Assembly (NCBI GenBank): GCA_044464765.1
Contig: JBIQKZ010000019.1
Span: 12,266-76,265 of the forward strand
Length of the DNA: 64,000 nucleotides
Reading direction: 5' to 3'
Source of the DNA: JBIQKZ01 sp044464765
GTDB taxonomy: Bacteria > Pseudomonadota > Gammaproteobacteria > Burkholderiales > Burkholderiaceae_B
The translations under genes were made by a program, and so were the position numbers. This document shows, one piece after another, positions 44,646-54,062 of the stretch. A model generated the notes under the pieces. It did not search any database. It had not been told where the DNA came from and was given only the letters and a program-made list of their open reading frames with translations. How positions within the stretch are numbered: position 1 is the stretch's first letter; the number at the start of each line of letters is the position of its first letter.

Positions 44646-45019
44646 CGTCTATTGATGCTTTACGTGTTTCTGTAAACCCGCCTTTGCGCCTCGCACGGCT
44701 GCGCCGCTTGGCCCGGCCTGCCGGGCAGGGGCTGCTGTTTGCCGCGTTGATGCTGCTGGCAGCCGGTGCGGTGCAGGCCGCCGGCTCCTCCATGCCCTGG
44801 GAAGGCCCGCTGCAATCCATTCTGGAGTCGATTCAAGGGCCGGTGGCACGCATCGTGGCAGTCATCATCATTATCGCCACGGGGCTGGCGCTGGCCTTTG
44901 GCGATACTAGCGGCGGCTTTCGCAAGCTGATTCAGATCGTCTTTGGCCTGTCCATTGCCTTTGCCGCATCTTCGTTCTTTCTCTCGTTCTTTTCATTCTC
45001 CGGCGGGGCCGTCGTATGA
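44642..45019 (+). CDS. trbC: Pilin subunit TrbC
   Basis: 125 aa. Long N-terminal signal region (residues 1-45), then two membrane segments (about 62-82 and 96-118) with the VirB2/TrbC pattern GPVARIVAVIIIIATGLALAFG. Probable substrate of the TraF peptidase at 675. Overlaps trbD by 4 nt. Confidence 0.9.
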   Translation: MTSIDALRVSVNPPLRLARLRRLARPAGQGLLFAALMLLAAGAVQAAGSSMPWEGPLQSILESIQGPVARIVAVIIIIATGLALAFGDTSGGFRKLIQIVFGLSIAFAASSFFLSFFSFSGGAVV

Positions 45020-45300
45020 ATACCGGCACCGAAGGCCCATCCAGCTTCGCCCCTGGCTTTGAGATTCCGCTGCACCGTTCGCTCACCGAGCCGATTTTGA
45101 TGGGTGGGGCACCGCGCACTGTGGCCATTGCCAACGGCACGCTGGCCGCCGCCGTGGGGCTGGGCCTGCAATTGTGGATTCCTGGCGTGGTGCTCTGGAT
45201 CGTCGGCCATTCTCTAGCGGTATGGGGTGCGCGGGTGGATCCGCAGTTCATGCAGGTGTTCGCGCGCCACATCAAGCACAAACCGCTGCTGGACGTGTAG
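45016..45300 (+). CDS. trbD: Conjugal transfer protein TrbD (VirB3-like)
   Basis: 94 aa. IPLHRSLTEPILMGGAPRTVAIANGTLAAAVGLGL is the VirB3/TrbD signature, with two closely spaced membrane segments. Links pilin and the TrbE ATPase. 11 bp before trbE. Confidence 0.92.
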   Translation: MNTGTEGPSSFAPGFEIPLHRSLTEPILMGGAPRTVAIANGTLAAAVGLGLQLWIPGVVLWIVGHSLAVWGARVDPQFMQVFARHIKHKPLLDV

Positions 45301-45311
45301 AGGATGACGCC

Positions 45312-47771
45312 ATGCTGAACCTTGCCGAATACCGTCAGCGTCCCGCCTTATTGGCAGATTGGCTGCCCTGGGCGGGACTGATTGCGCCGGGCGTGGTGCT
45401 GAACAAGGATGGTTCCTTTCAGCGCACGGCACGCTTTCGCGGGCCGGACTTGGATAGCGCGACGCAAGGCGAACTGATCGCCACGTCGGCCCGCTTGAAC
45501 AATGCACTGCGCCGCCTGGGGTCGGGCTGGGCGTTGTTCATTGAAGCCGAACGCCGTGCAGCGGCGGATTATCCCCATTCGGACTTCCCTGAAGCCCTGT
45601 CCTGGCTGGTCGATCAGGAGCGCCGCGCCGCCTTCGAAGAGGCCGGGCATCACTTCGAGAGTACCTATCATCTGACGTTCGTGTTTCTGCCGCCCGAGGA
45701 ATCCCGTGCTCGCGCGGCGGGGCTGCTGTACGAGAACCGTCCCTCCGAAGGTGTGGACTGGCGTGAGCGCCTGGCCGCATTCGTATCGGAAACGGATCGC
45801 GTCTTTGACCTGCTCGATGGCGTCATGCCGGAAATTTCCTGGCTGGACGATAGTCAGACGCTGACCTACCTGCATTCCACCATCTCAACACGGCGTTACT
45901 GCATCGGTGTGCCGGAAGTCCCGTTTCACCTTGATGCGCTACTGACCGACTCCGCGTTGGTGGGTGGGCTGGCACCGACGTTGGGCGATGCGCATCTGCG
46001 CGTGGTATCGGTGCGAGGTTTTCCGACTTCCACCTGGCCGGGCATTTTGGATGACCTGAACCGGCTTGGCTTTGCTTATCGCTGGAGCACGCGCTTTCTG
46101 TGCATGGACAAAGCCGAGGCGGAAAAGGAGCTGCGCCGCCTGCGCCGACAATGGTTCGCCAAGCGCAAGAACGTCGTGGCGCTGCTACGGGAAACGATTT
46201 TCCAACAGGAGTCGCCGCTGGTCGATACCGATGCCAGCAACAAGGCCGCCGATGCGGATGCCGCTCTGCAGGCGTTGGGCAGCGACCAAGTTGCCTTTGG
46301 CTATGTCACCACTACCGTGACGGTGCTGGATGCCGACCCTGCCGTAGCCGATGAAAAACTGCGGCTGGTCGAGCGCGTCATTCAGGGCCGAGGCTTCGTG
46401 ACCATTCCCGAGACGCTGAACGCCGTGGATGCCTGGCTGTCATCCATTCCCGGCAATGCCTATGCCAACGTGCGCCAGCCCATTGTGTCTACATTGAATC
46501 TGGCCCATATGATGCCAGTGTCGGCGGTGTGGGCCGGGCCACAGAAGAACGAGCATCTGGATGGGCCGCCGCTCATTGTCACGCGTACCGAAGGCGCGAC
46601 GCCATTCCGGCTGGTGACGCACATCGGTGATGTCGGCCACACCCTGGTCGCCGGACCGACCGGCATGGGCAAGTCGGTATTGCTGGCCGTTCTGGCTAAG
46701 CAATTTCGCCGGTATCCCGGTTCACGCATCTTCGCTTTTGACATGGGCCGCTCGATCCGCGCCACCATTTTGGGTCTGGCTGGCGAGCACTATGACCTTG
46801 GCAATGATGGCGAGATCGCCTTTCAGCCGTTGGCACGCATCGACCACGAAGGTTATCGCACCTGGGCGGCGGAATGGATCGAAGGGCGTTTGCTGCACGA
46901 AGGCATGGGCGTCAGTCCCGATGACAAGACTGCCATTTGGTCGGCGCTGGGGAGCTTGGCGGGTGCGCCGGTGGAGCAGCGCACGCTGACGGGCTTTTCC
47001 GTACTGCTGCAATCGAACACGCTGCGTCAGGCGCTGGCGCCCTATGTGCTGGGCGGCGCGCACGGCAAGCTGCTGGACGCTGACCATGACCGGCTAGGCA
47101 TGGCCGACGTGCAGGGCTTTGAGATGGAAGAACTGATGCACAGTCCCGCCGCTGTGCAGGCGGTGCTGCGCTATTTGTTCGTCCGCTTCGATGAACGCTT
47201 TGATGGTGCGCCCACGCTCTTGATTCTGGATGAGGCGTGGTTGTTTTTGGATGAACCCTCATTCGCCGCTCGCATCCGGCAATGGTTGAAGACCCTACGC
47301 AAGAAGAATGTCAGCGTTATCTTTGCCACGCAGTCACTGGCCGACATCAAAGGTTCGAGCATTGCGCCCGCGATTATCGAAAGCTGCGCCAGCCGCATTT
47401 TCTTGCCCAACCCGCAGGCAACCGAGCCGCAGATTCGTACGATCTATGAAGGCTTCGGCCTGAACAGCCGACAGATCGAGATTGTGGCAACTGCTCAACC
47501 CAAGCGCGATTACTACTACCAGTCGCGTCTGGGCAACCGTCTGTTCGACCTTGATCTGGGGCCGGCCACGCTGGCCTTTGCGGGAGCGTCCACCACACAG
47601 GACCAGCGCGACATCGACCGCATCCTGCCGGACGCCGGCGTACCCGGCTTTGCGGATGCCTGGTTGCGCCATCGCGGCCTGGATTGGGCCGCCGACCTGT
47701 TGCCCGAGTTTCCCGGCTTCGCACCTTCAGTCACTGCCGTTCCTCCCCACCTACAGGAGAATCTGCCATGA
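45312..47771 (+). CDS. trbE: Secretion ATPase TrbE (VirB4 family)
   Basis: 819 aa from ATG 45312; the frame is open further upstream inside trbD. CagE/VirB4 N-terminal domain, Walker A GPTGMGKS (448-455) and Walker B TLLILDEAWLFLD. Largest protein of the channel, provides energy for pilus biogenesis. Overlaps trbJ by 4 nt. Confidence 0.94.
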   Translation: MLNLAEYRQRPALLADWLPWAGLIAPGVVLNKDGSFQRTARFRGPDLDSATQGELIATSARLNNALRRLGSGWALFIEAERRAAADYPHSDFPEALSWLVDQERRAAFEEAGHHFESTYHLTFVFLPPEESRARAAGLLYENRPSEGVDWRERLAAFVSETDRVFDLLDGVMPEISWLDDSQTLTYLHSTISTRRYCIGVPEVPFHLDALLTDSALVGGLAPTLGDAHLRVVSVRGFPTSTWPGILDDLNRLGFAYRWSTRFLCMDKAEAEKELRRLRRQWFAKRKNVVALLRETIFQQESPLVDTDASNKAADADAALQALGSDQVAFGYVTTTVTVLDADPAVADEKLRLVERVIQGRGFVTIPETLNAVDAWLSSIPGNAYANVRQPIVSTLNLAHMMPVSAVWAGPQKNEHLDGPPLIVTRTEGATPFRLVTHIGDVGHTLVAGPTGMGKSVLLAVLAKQFRRYPGSRIFAFDMGRSIRATILGLAGEHYDLGNDGEIAFQPLARIDHEGYRTWAAEWIEGRLLHEGMGVSPDDKTAIWSALGSLAGAPVEQRTLTGFSVLLQSNTLRQALAPYVLGGAHGKLLDADHDRLGMADVQGFEMEELMHSPAAVQAVLRYLFVRFDERFDGAPTLLILDEAWLFLDEPSFAARIRQWLKTLRKKNVSVIFATQSLADIKGSSIAPAIIESCASRIFLPNPQATEPQIRTIYEGFGLNSRQIEIVATAQPKRDYYYQSRLGNRLFDLDLGPATLAFAGASTTQDQRDIDRILPDAGVPGFADAWLRHRGLDWAADLLPEFPGFAPSVTAVPPHLQENLP

Positions 47772-48508
47772 AAACCCGAACGCTATCTGTATCGCTTGCT
47801 GCCGTGCTTTCGGCGTCGTTACTCGCCGCCTCGCCCTCGTGGGCCTGGAGAACGGTATTTGACCCATCCAACTATACGCAGAACACGCTGACTGCCGTTC
47901 GCACACTGCAGCAGATCAACAACCAGATCAACCAGCTTCAGAACGAGGCACAGATGTTGATGAATCAGGCTCGCAATCTGGCGAGTCTGGATTTCAATGT
48001 CGTCAACCGCCTGCGCACCACGCTGGCCGCCACCGAGCGCCTGATCGGCGAGGCGCATGGGCTCAGTTACGAGGTGGCGAACATGGACCAGGAGTTTGCG
48101 CGCCTGTATCCCGACCAGTATGCCGCCACCGTGAGTGGTGACAGCATGGCCCAGGATGCCCGTGAGCGCTGGAAGAATACGTTGAATGGTCTGCATACTG
48201 CTATGCGGGTGCAGGCGCAAGCCTCGCAGAACCTGCGCGATGATGAAAGCACGCTGGCCGATCTGATGAACCAAAGCCAGTCGGTGCAAGGCGCGTTGCA
48301 GGCCATGCAAGCGACCAACCAGCTTCTGGCCTTGCAGGCCAAGCAGGGCATTCAGGCGCAACAGCTTCAGATCACTCAGGACCGTGCCGCCTCATTGGAG
48401 CTGGCACGTCAGGCAGCGGCCACCGAGCGCGCCCGTGAAGTGCGCCAGCGCTTTCAGGGCAGGGGCACGCCGTATACGCCGCAAGCCGTGAATTTCTACG
48501 GCAATTGA
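47768..48508 (+). CDS. trbJ: Conjugal transfer protein TrbJ (VirB5-like)
   Basis: 246 aa from ATG 47768, overlapping the trbE stop. Cleavable signal peptide (ending about SWA), then a long helical, glutamine- and asparagine-rich domain with likely coiled coils (TLQQINNQINQLQNEAQMLMNQARN). Minor pilus or adhesion component. Confidence 0.9.
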   Translation: MKTRTLSVSLAAVLSASLLAASPSWAWRTVFDPSNYTQNTLTAVRTLQQINNQINQLQNEAQMLMNQARNLASLDFNVVNRLRTTLAATERLIGEAHGLSYEVANMDQEFARLYPDQYAATVSGDSMAQDARERWKNTLNGLHTAMRVQAQASQNLRDDESTLADLMNQSQSVQGALQAMQATNQLLALQAKQGIQAQQLQITQDRAASLELARQAAATERAREVRQRFQGRGTPYTPQAVNFYGN

Positions 48509-48524
48509 TCGGAGCGCTTGAGCC

Positions 48525-49772
48525 ATGAATGACGTGGCGGTGATCGACCGTTTTCTCGCTACCTTTGCGCAGTACATCGACTCGGGGTTTGGGTTGCTGC
48601 AAGGCGATGTGGCGTTTCTCACCGCTACGCTCATCGTGATCGACATGACACTGGCCGGCCTGTTCTGGGCGATGAATCATGCCAGTGGCCAGGGCGATGA
48701 CGTGATCGCCAAGCTGCTGCGCAAGGTGCTTTATGTCGGGACGTTTGCCTACATCATCGGCAACTTCAATGTGCTGGCTGGCATCCTGTTCCGCTCTTTC
48801 GCCGGGCTGGGCCTGATCGCTTCAGGTTCGTCGCTCACACTGGGCAACTTCTTGCAGCCCGGACGGCTGGCGAAGACTGGTATTGATGCCGCCGCGCCCA
48901 TTCTTGAACAGATCGGCGACATGGCGGGCTTTCCCGAGGTGTTCACCAATATCGACCCGATCGTGGTGATGTTCCTCGCCTGGATGGTGGTGGTGTTGAG
49001 TTTCTTCGTGCTGGCGATTCAGCTTTTCGTGACCTTAATCGAGTTCAAGCTGACCACGCTTGCCGGCTTTGTTCTGGTGCCTTTTGCGCTCTGGAACAAG
49101 ACTTCATTCCTTGCCGAGAAGGTACTGGGCAATGTGGTGTACTCTGGCGTCAAGGTGCTGGTGCTGGCCGTGATCGTCGGCATTGGCAGCGGCTTGTTTT
49201 CTGAGTTCCAGGTTCATCCCGACGAGCCGTCCGTCGACTATGCGCTGGTCATTATGCTGGCGTCGCTCTCTTTGCTGGCGTTGGGGATCTTCGGGCCGGG
49301 CATTGCGACAGGGCTCGTCTCCGGCGGGCCGCAATTGGGCGCAGGCTCCATGGCCGGTGCCGCCGTGGGCGCTGTCGGGACTGCTGTTGCCATCGGTGCA
49401 GCCGCCACGGGAGTGGGTGGGGCAGTGGCAGCAGGCGCGCGCATGGTTCCGGGCGCCGCCCGCATGGCTTCCGGCGCGGCACGCTCCATCGGTTCAAGCG
49501 CGGGCAGCATTCGGTCGGCCTTCCAGACAGGTGCGGCGAGTGGTGGCCTTAAAGGAGCGGCGGGGGAGGCTCCTGCCTCCGGTGCCGGGCAAGGCGTATC
49601 CAGTGGGGCGTCAACGGAGGCAGCCAACCCTACCGCACAACCGGCCTGGGCTAAGCGCCTGCAACGCCGCCAGCAGATGACTCAGGCCGCCACGACAGCC
49701 GCCCATACGCTGCGCGGCGGGGACGGCGGCGGAGCCGGCCAAGGCCCGAGTCTTCGTGATGCCGATTCATAA
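48525..49772 (+). CDS. trbL: Conjugal transfer membrane protein TrbL (VirB6-like)
   Basis: 415 aa. Five or six membrane segments in residues 25-260 and a Gly/Ala/Ser-rich, low-complexity C-terminal tail (residues about 275-415) usual for TrbL. Inner-membrane core of the channel. Confidence 0.92.
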   Translation: MNDVAVIDRFLATFAQYIDSGFGLLQGDVAFLTATLIVIDMTLAGLFWAMNHASGQGDDVIAKLLRKVLYVGTFAYIIGNFNVLAGILFRSFAGLGLIASGSSLTLGNFLQPGRLAKTGIDAAAPILEQIGDMAGFPEVFTNIDPIVVMFLAWMVVVLSFFVLAIQLFVTLIEFKLTTLAGFVLVPFALWNKTSFLAEKVLGNVVYSGVKVLVLAVIVGIGSGLFSEFQVHPDEPSVDYALVIMLASLSLLALGIFGPGIATGLVSGGPQLGAGSMAGAAVGAVGTAVAIGAAATGVGGAVAAGARMVPGAARMASGAARSIGSSAGSIRSAFQTGAASGGLKGAAGEAPASGAGQGVSSGASTEAANPTAQPAWAKRLQRRQQMTQAATTAAHTLRGGDGGGAGQGPSLRDADS

Positions 49773-49783
49773 GGAGAACAACC

Positions 49784-50488
49784 ATGCGTTTCAAACGACC
49801 GCAGGTGCGCTATGCCGAATCGCCGCAACCTGCGACCCCTTATCAGTCCGCCGTCCAGGTCTGGGATGAGCGCATTGGGTCGGCGCGGGTGCAGGCCAGA
49901 AACTGGCGGCTGATGGCCTTTGGCTGCCTGTTGCTTGCGCTATTAATGGCCGGTGGCCTGGTGTGGCGCTCAATGCAGTCCACGATCGTTCCTTATGTCG
50001 TGGAGGTCGATAGCTTGGGGAATACGCGGGCGGTCGGCAAAGCGACAGAACCCTACAGCCCGAAGGAGGCTGAGATCGTTACGCATCTTGAACGCTTCAT
50101 CAAGCTTGTTCGCTCGCTGTCTATTGACCCCGTGGTCGTGAGGGAAAACTGGCTTGAGGCCTACCGCTACACGACGGATCGCGGAGCCGCCGTGCTGAAT
50201 GAATACGCGCAGCAATCCAGTCCTTTTACGAGGGTGGGTAAGGAGTCTGTATCTGTTGAGGTTTATAGCGTGGTTCGAGCCAGTGACATGACCTTCAACA
50301 TTCGCTGGATTGAACGGCACTACGCCAACGGCGCTCTTTCGTCTACGCAGCGCTGGTCTGCCGTCATCACGCTTGTCCATAAGGCGCCGAAAACAGAGGA
50401 CGAACTGAGAAAGAATTCCTCGGGCCTGTATGTCCACGGATTGTCCTGGAGTCGGGATTTGAACGTGTCGGAAGGAGCACAGCCATGA
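49784..50488 (+). CDS. trbF: Conjugal transfer protein TrbF (VirB8-like)
   Basis: 234 aa. One membrane segment (residues about 44-64) and a periplasmic NTF2-like domain (VVEVDSLGNTRAVG, IRWIERHYANGALSSTQRWSAVITL). Assembly factor connecting inner- and outer-membrane parts. Overlaps trbG by 4 nt. Confidence 0.92.
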   Translation: MRFKRPQVRYAESPQPATPYQSAVQVWDERIGSARVQARNWRLMAFGCLLLALLMAGGLVWRSMQSTIVPYVVEVDSLGNTRAVGKATEPYSPKEAEIVTHLERFIKLVRSLSIDPVVVRENWLEAYRYTTDRGAAVLNEYAQQSSPFTRVGKESVSVEVYSVVRASDMTFNIRWIERHYANGALSSTQRWSAVITLVHKAPKTEDELRKNSSGLYVHGLSWSRDLNVSEGAQP

Positions 50489-51477
50489 TTGATGTTGCCC
50501 GCATTTGGGTTGCACCCTTAACCCTGATCGTCCTCGCTGGGTGCGCTACGCACGGCAAGCCACCCCCGGCCATTTCGCTCGACGAGCCGGTAGCCGCCGA
50601 GCTGCTGCCCGAACCGCCCAGCCCGGTCGAAGTGATTGCCGTGCCCGAACCCTTGGCATTGCCAGCGCAACTGAAACCCTTGCCGGGCACGGATGCCGGT
50701 AAACCCACGCCTGAACCCGCCGATGAAACCGTGCGGGTGTCCCGCGCCAATGCCGAAGCCCGCGTTGCGCCCACCCGCGAGGGCTACGTCAATGCCATTC
50801 AGGTCTGGCCCTATAGCGATGGAGCACTCTATCAGGTCTATACCGGCGTGGGCCGCGTGACGGTGATCGCGTTGCAGCCCGGCGAAGAGTTGGTCACAGT
50901 CGCCGCCGGCGACACCGTGCGCTGGATCGTGGGCGATACCTCCAGCGGCAGCGGCGCGGACTTGCGCGTGAACGTGCTGGTCAAGCCCATCCGCTCCGGC
51001 CTGAAGACGAATCTGGTCATCACTACCAGCCGTCGCACCTATCTGCTGGAGCTGACTTCCACCGAAAAGACATGGATGGCGTCGGTGTCCTGGGAGTATC
51101 CGAAGGATCGGATGCTGGCCTTGCAGCGTCAGAATCAAGCGGCGCAAGCCGGTGCGCCTGTCGATACCGGACTGGCCCTGGAAAACCTGCGCTTTCGGTA
51201 TGCCATCAGCGGGAGCAATCCACCTTGGAAGCCGCTGCACGCCTTTGATGATGGGCAGAAGGTCTATATCCAGTTTCCGGCTGGCATTGCGCAAGGAGAA
51301 TTGCCGCCGCTCTTTGTGATCGGCGCTGAAGGTGACGGCCAATTGGTCAATTATCGCTTCCGCTCGCCGTACTACATCGTGGATCGGCTGTTTGGCGCGG
51401 CTGAACTGCGCCTGGGCGGTGATCGGGGTGACGTGGTGCGCATTGAGCGTACTGATGGTGTGCCGCGGAGGAACTGA
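50485..51477 (+). CDS. trbG: Conjugal transfer protein TrbG (VirB9-like)
   Basis: 330 aa. Lipoprotein-like signal (LIVLAGCATHG), a proline-rich stretch, then the VirB9 domain (YSDGALYQVYTGVGRVTVIALQPGEEL and NYRFRSPYYIVDRLFGAAELRLG). Outer-membrane core component. Two bp before trbI. Confidence 0.93.
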   Translation: MIDVARIWVAPLTLIVLAGCATHGKPPPAISLDEPVAAELLPEPPSPVEVIAVPEPLALPAQLKPLPGTDAGKPTPEPADETVRVSRANAEARVAPTREGYVNAIQVWPYSDGALYQVYTGVGRVTVIALQPGEELVTVAAGDTVRWIVGDTSSGSGADLRVNVLVKPIRSGLKTNLVITTSRRTYLLELTSTEKTWMASVSWEYPKDRMLALQRQNQAAQAGAPVDTGLALENLRFRYAISGSNPPWKPLHAFDDGQKVYIQFPAGIAQGELPPLFVIGAEGDGQLVNYRFRSPYYIVDRLFGAAELRLGGDRGDVVRIERTDGVPRRN

Positions 51478-51479
51478 AC

Positions 51480-52790
51480 ATGAGTGAGGAACGCGCACCC
51501 GATCCAGCCACGCCACAAGCGGCCGATAAAGTGGCACCTGAAGCCGTGGCGCTGCGCGCCCAGCCCCGGTCTGTGACGCGATTGAACCGGCGCACCTTGG
51601 CCCTGCTGGTGGGCGGGCTGTCGGTGGCGGTGCTGGGCGCTACGATCTGGTCGCTGCAACCCCAGCGACGCGGTGCCGGCACACAGACCGAGCTCTACAA
51701 CGTGGACAGGGTGTCAAAATCGGAAGGGCTTGATGCCTTGCCTGCGGACTACTCTATGCTGCCGACACCAGAGGTGCCACCCGACGTGCCGGAACTTGGC
51801 CCGCCGCTGCCGGGCGACTTGGGACCGGCCATCGTGAATAGTCAGCAGCCAGTCGTCGCCACTTACGCGCAGCCGGGCGTTGATGCCGAAGCTGCTGAAC
51901 GGGAAGCGCGGCGCAAAGAGGCAGAAGCGGCGGCTGCTTCGTCGGTGTTCTTCCGCACCGGCCAAGGGCAAACCGGCCAACCTTCGGCGACGGCTGCGCA
52001 AGCGATGCCTGTCGCGCCAGTGATGGACAACGCCTTGGCCGCCTTCGACCCACTGGCAGCAGGCCCAGCTTCTACGGCAGCACAGTCCTCTGACCCTACT
52101 GCTGCACAGAACCGGCAAGACCAGAAAGAAGCCTTCCTGCAATCCGGCGCTACACAAACCCGTAATTCCGGCGATCTGCAAATGCCGACCTCGCCGTATC
52201 AGGTCATGGCCGGCACGGTCATCGCCGCCGCGCTGGTCACAGGCATCAAGTCCGATCTCCCGGGCGACGTGATCGGCACCGTCACCGAACCTGTCTATGA
52301 CTCAGCGACCGGCGCGCATCTGCTGATTCCCCAAGGCTCGCGCATTCTGGGCCGCTACAACAGCCAGGTGAGTTATGGGCAAAGCCGGGTGCAGGTCGTG
52401 TGGAACCGCATCATCCTGCCTGATACGTCCTCGCTCACGCTGGACAATCTGGCGGGCAGCGACCCGGCGGGCTATGCCGGCCTGGAAGATGACGTGAATT
52501 GGCATTGGGGCCGCATCGTTGGCGGTGCGGTACTGACAACGCTCCTGGGAGTTGGCGCCGAGCTGGCCGCCCCGGAAAACCGCCAGGACGGCGACCGTAT
52601 CGTCATCGCCGGACGCGACAGCGCCCAGGACAGCATCAATCAAGTCGGCCAGGAAATGACCCGGCGCAACATGAATATACAGCCCACGTTGGCCAGCCGC
52701 CCCGGTCTGCCGGTGCGCATCATCGTCAACCGTGATCTGGTGTTGCGGCCATACCAGCCGCTGTTCTTCAACAAGGGAGCATCACAATGA
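51480..52790 (+). CDS. trbI: Conjugal transfer protein TrbI (VirB10-like)
   Basis: 436 aa. N-terminal cytoplasmic part, one membrane segment (residues about 35-55), proline-rich periplasmic linker and the C-terminal VirB10 barrel (SPYQVMAGTVIAAALVTGIKSDLPG, LLIPQGSRILGRYNSQVSYGQSRVQV). Spans both membranes. Overlaps the DUF2274 gene by 4 nt. Confidence 0.93.
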   Translation: MSEERAPDPATPQAADKVAPEAVALRAQPRSVTRLNRRTLALLVGGLSVAVLGATIWSLQPQRRGAGTQTELYNVDRVSKSEGLDALPADYSMLPTPEVPPDVPELGPPLPGDLGPAIVNSQQPVVATYAQPGVDAEAAEREARRKEAEAAAASSVFFRTGQGQTGQPSATAAQAMPVAPVMDNALAAFDPLAAGPASTAAQSSDPTAAQNRQDQKEAFLQSGATQTRNSGDLQMPTSPYQVMAGTVIAAALVTGIKSDLPGDVIGTVTEPVYDSATGAHLLIPQGSRILGRYNSQVSYGQSRVQVVWNRIILPDTSSLTLDNLAGSDPAGYAGLEDDVNWHWGRIVGGAVLTTLLGVGAELAAPENRQDGDRIVIAGRDSAQDSINQVGQEMTRRNMNIQPTLASRPGLPVRIIVNRDLVLRPYQPLFFNKGASQ

Positions 52791-53029
52791 GCACTGTACG
52801 AAAGCTGCGGCTTGGGCCGCTACCCAAGACCAAAACCGTCAAGGTGACCTTCATATGTCCGGCCAGCCTGAAAGCCGACCTCGACCGCTATGCAGCGTTA
52901 CACGCGCAGACTTACGGGGAAACCGTGAGTACAGTGACGCTGATCCCGCACATGCTGGGGGCGTTTATGGCGGGGGATCGTGGGTTTAGAAGAGGTGGTG
53001 AATGGAGTAACAGGTTAAAAAATGGCTGA
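52787..53029 (+). CDS. DUF2274 small protein
   Basis: 80 aa. KLRLGPLPKTKTVKVTFICPASLKADLDRYAALHAQ is the DUF2274 core (RHH-like), and TLIPHMLGAFMAGDRGFRR its conserved end. It closes the trb operon in Tn4371-like elements; function unknown. The last dozen residues (GGEWSNRLKNG) depart from the usual ending, fitting a recombination junction close behind; see the second copy fragment at 55135. Confidence 0.82.
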   Translation: MSTVRKLRLGPLPKTKTVKVTFICPASLKADLDRYAALHAQTYGETVSTVTLIPHMLGAFMAGDRGFRRGGEWSNRLKNG

Positions 53030-53125
53030 TTTCAAGCCTTTTGCGAGAGCAGTGCGCCAGTCACATAGAAACTTCCGAAAGCTAGGAGCGCGGTAGCAAG
53101 ATGCCTGGAGGCGACCGTATCCAGC

Positions 53126-53650
53126 TTAACCGGCCACAACCTTACGATTCCATGGCATACGCATTAACAGGCGGGCCATTCCGCAGAAACCAGATACGCC
53201 TGCAAACACGAGGCCTGCGCCGATGGCTGCAGACAGCGCATGAAACCAGGGCGAGACGGTGGCGCCCAGCCCGGCACCCAACAGGATCAACGAGCCTGCT
53301 GCAATCTGCACCTGGCGCTGCAGCTCCATCGGCTGGGAAGCATCTGTCACCACGGGAAGCCCGGCCTTCTTCCAGGCATCGAGTCCTCCGTCCAGCACAT
53401 AAGCCTCGCAGGCCGCGCAGGCGCTGAGTGCTTGGGCATTGACTCGCGTACGATTGCCGGATCGGCAGTGGAAAATGACGCCTGCGGTGGCATCAAGCGG
53501 CGCCGCACTTTTCAGGTGATCCATGGGGACATGGCGTGCGGCGGCGATGTGCTCGCGCGTGTGCTCGTCTGCTGCGCGGATGTCGACCAGGATTGCACCT
53601 TGATTCACAAGTTCACGCGCTGCTTGAGGGGAAATGGGTTTTAAGGACAT
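53126..53650 (-). CDS. Rhodanese with DUF2892 membrane domain
   Basis: 174 aa from ATG 53650. Rhodanese domain (residues 5-105) with catalytic cysteine loop HCRSGNRT, then a C-terminal two-helix membrane part (LILLGAGLGATVSPWFHALSAAIGAGLVFAGVSG). It handles sulfane sulfur at the membrane. 25 bp after the ArsR-type gene and in the same orientation, so these two are probably co-transcribed. Confidence 0.88.
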   Translation of the reverse strand: MSLKPISPQAARELVNQGAILVDIRAADEHTREHIAAARHVPMDHLKSAAPLDATAGVIFHCRSGNRTRVNAQALSACAACEAYVLDGGLDAWKKAGLPVVTDASQPMELQRQVQIAAGSLILLGAGLGATVSPWFHALSAAIGAGLVFAGVSGFCGMARLLMRMPWNRKVVAG

Positions 53651-53675
53651 AACGATTGACTCCGAGCGGGCGGGT

Positions 53676-53987
53676 TTAGGGACAGAAAATAGTCTTGAGT
53701 GTGGCAATGAGGGTGGCGACGTCCGGGTTGTCGATCTGGTAATGCAGTGTCTGTGCCTCTCGGCGGAACGTCACCAAGCCTTCCTCGCGCATCTTGGCCA
53801 AATGCTGGGACAGCGCGGATTGGCTCAAGGGTACATATTCATGCAGCGCTCCTACCGTCATTTCCCCATGCTCGATCAGTAGGCAGAGAATCAACAAGCG
53901 GTGCTCATTGCCGACGGTTCGCAACATGGCAGCCGCCTGGGCTGCTCCCTCCTGCAGGAACTGCTTGTCTTTCATTGTCACAATCAC
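53676..53987 (-). CDS. ArsR/SmtB-family repressor, BigR/SqrR-like
   Basis: 103 aa; ATG 53987 or 53975. Winged HTH with GALHEYVPLSQSALSQHLAKMREEGLVTFRREAQTLHYQI. Two cysteines, in ILCLLIEHG and the terminal IFCP, are candidates for the persulfide-sensing pair of BigR/SqrR regulators. It is divergent from the MBL hydrolase over 75 bp containing a palindrome. Confidence 0.82.
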   Translation of the reverse strand: MIVTMKDKQFLQEGAAQAAAMLRTVGNEHRLLILCLLIEHGEMTVGALHEYVPLSQSALSQHLAKMREEGLVTFRREAQTLHYQIDNPDVATLIATLKTIFCP

Positions 53988-54003
53988 AATTTATTTCGTA
54001 TTT

Positions 54004-54029
54004 TGCTAATTTAGCATAAACTAATTTAC
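54004..54029. promoter_or_regulatory. Palindromic operator candidate for the ArsR-type repressor
   Basis: TGCTAATTTAGCA (54004-54016) is a perfect 6+1+6 palindrome in an AT-rich stretch, and a degenerate copy of its core (ACTAATTTAC, 54020-54029) follows at 15 bp. It lies in the divergent region between the repressor and the MBL gene, where BigR-type operators are found. Confidence 0.55.
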
Positions 54030-54062
54030 ATTCAAGACTCTGCACCCCTGCACGGACAAACT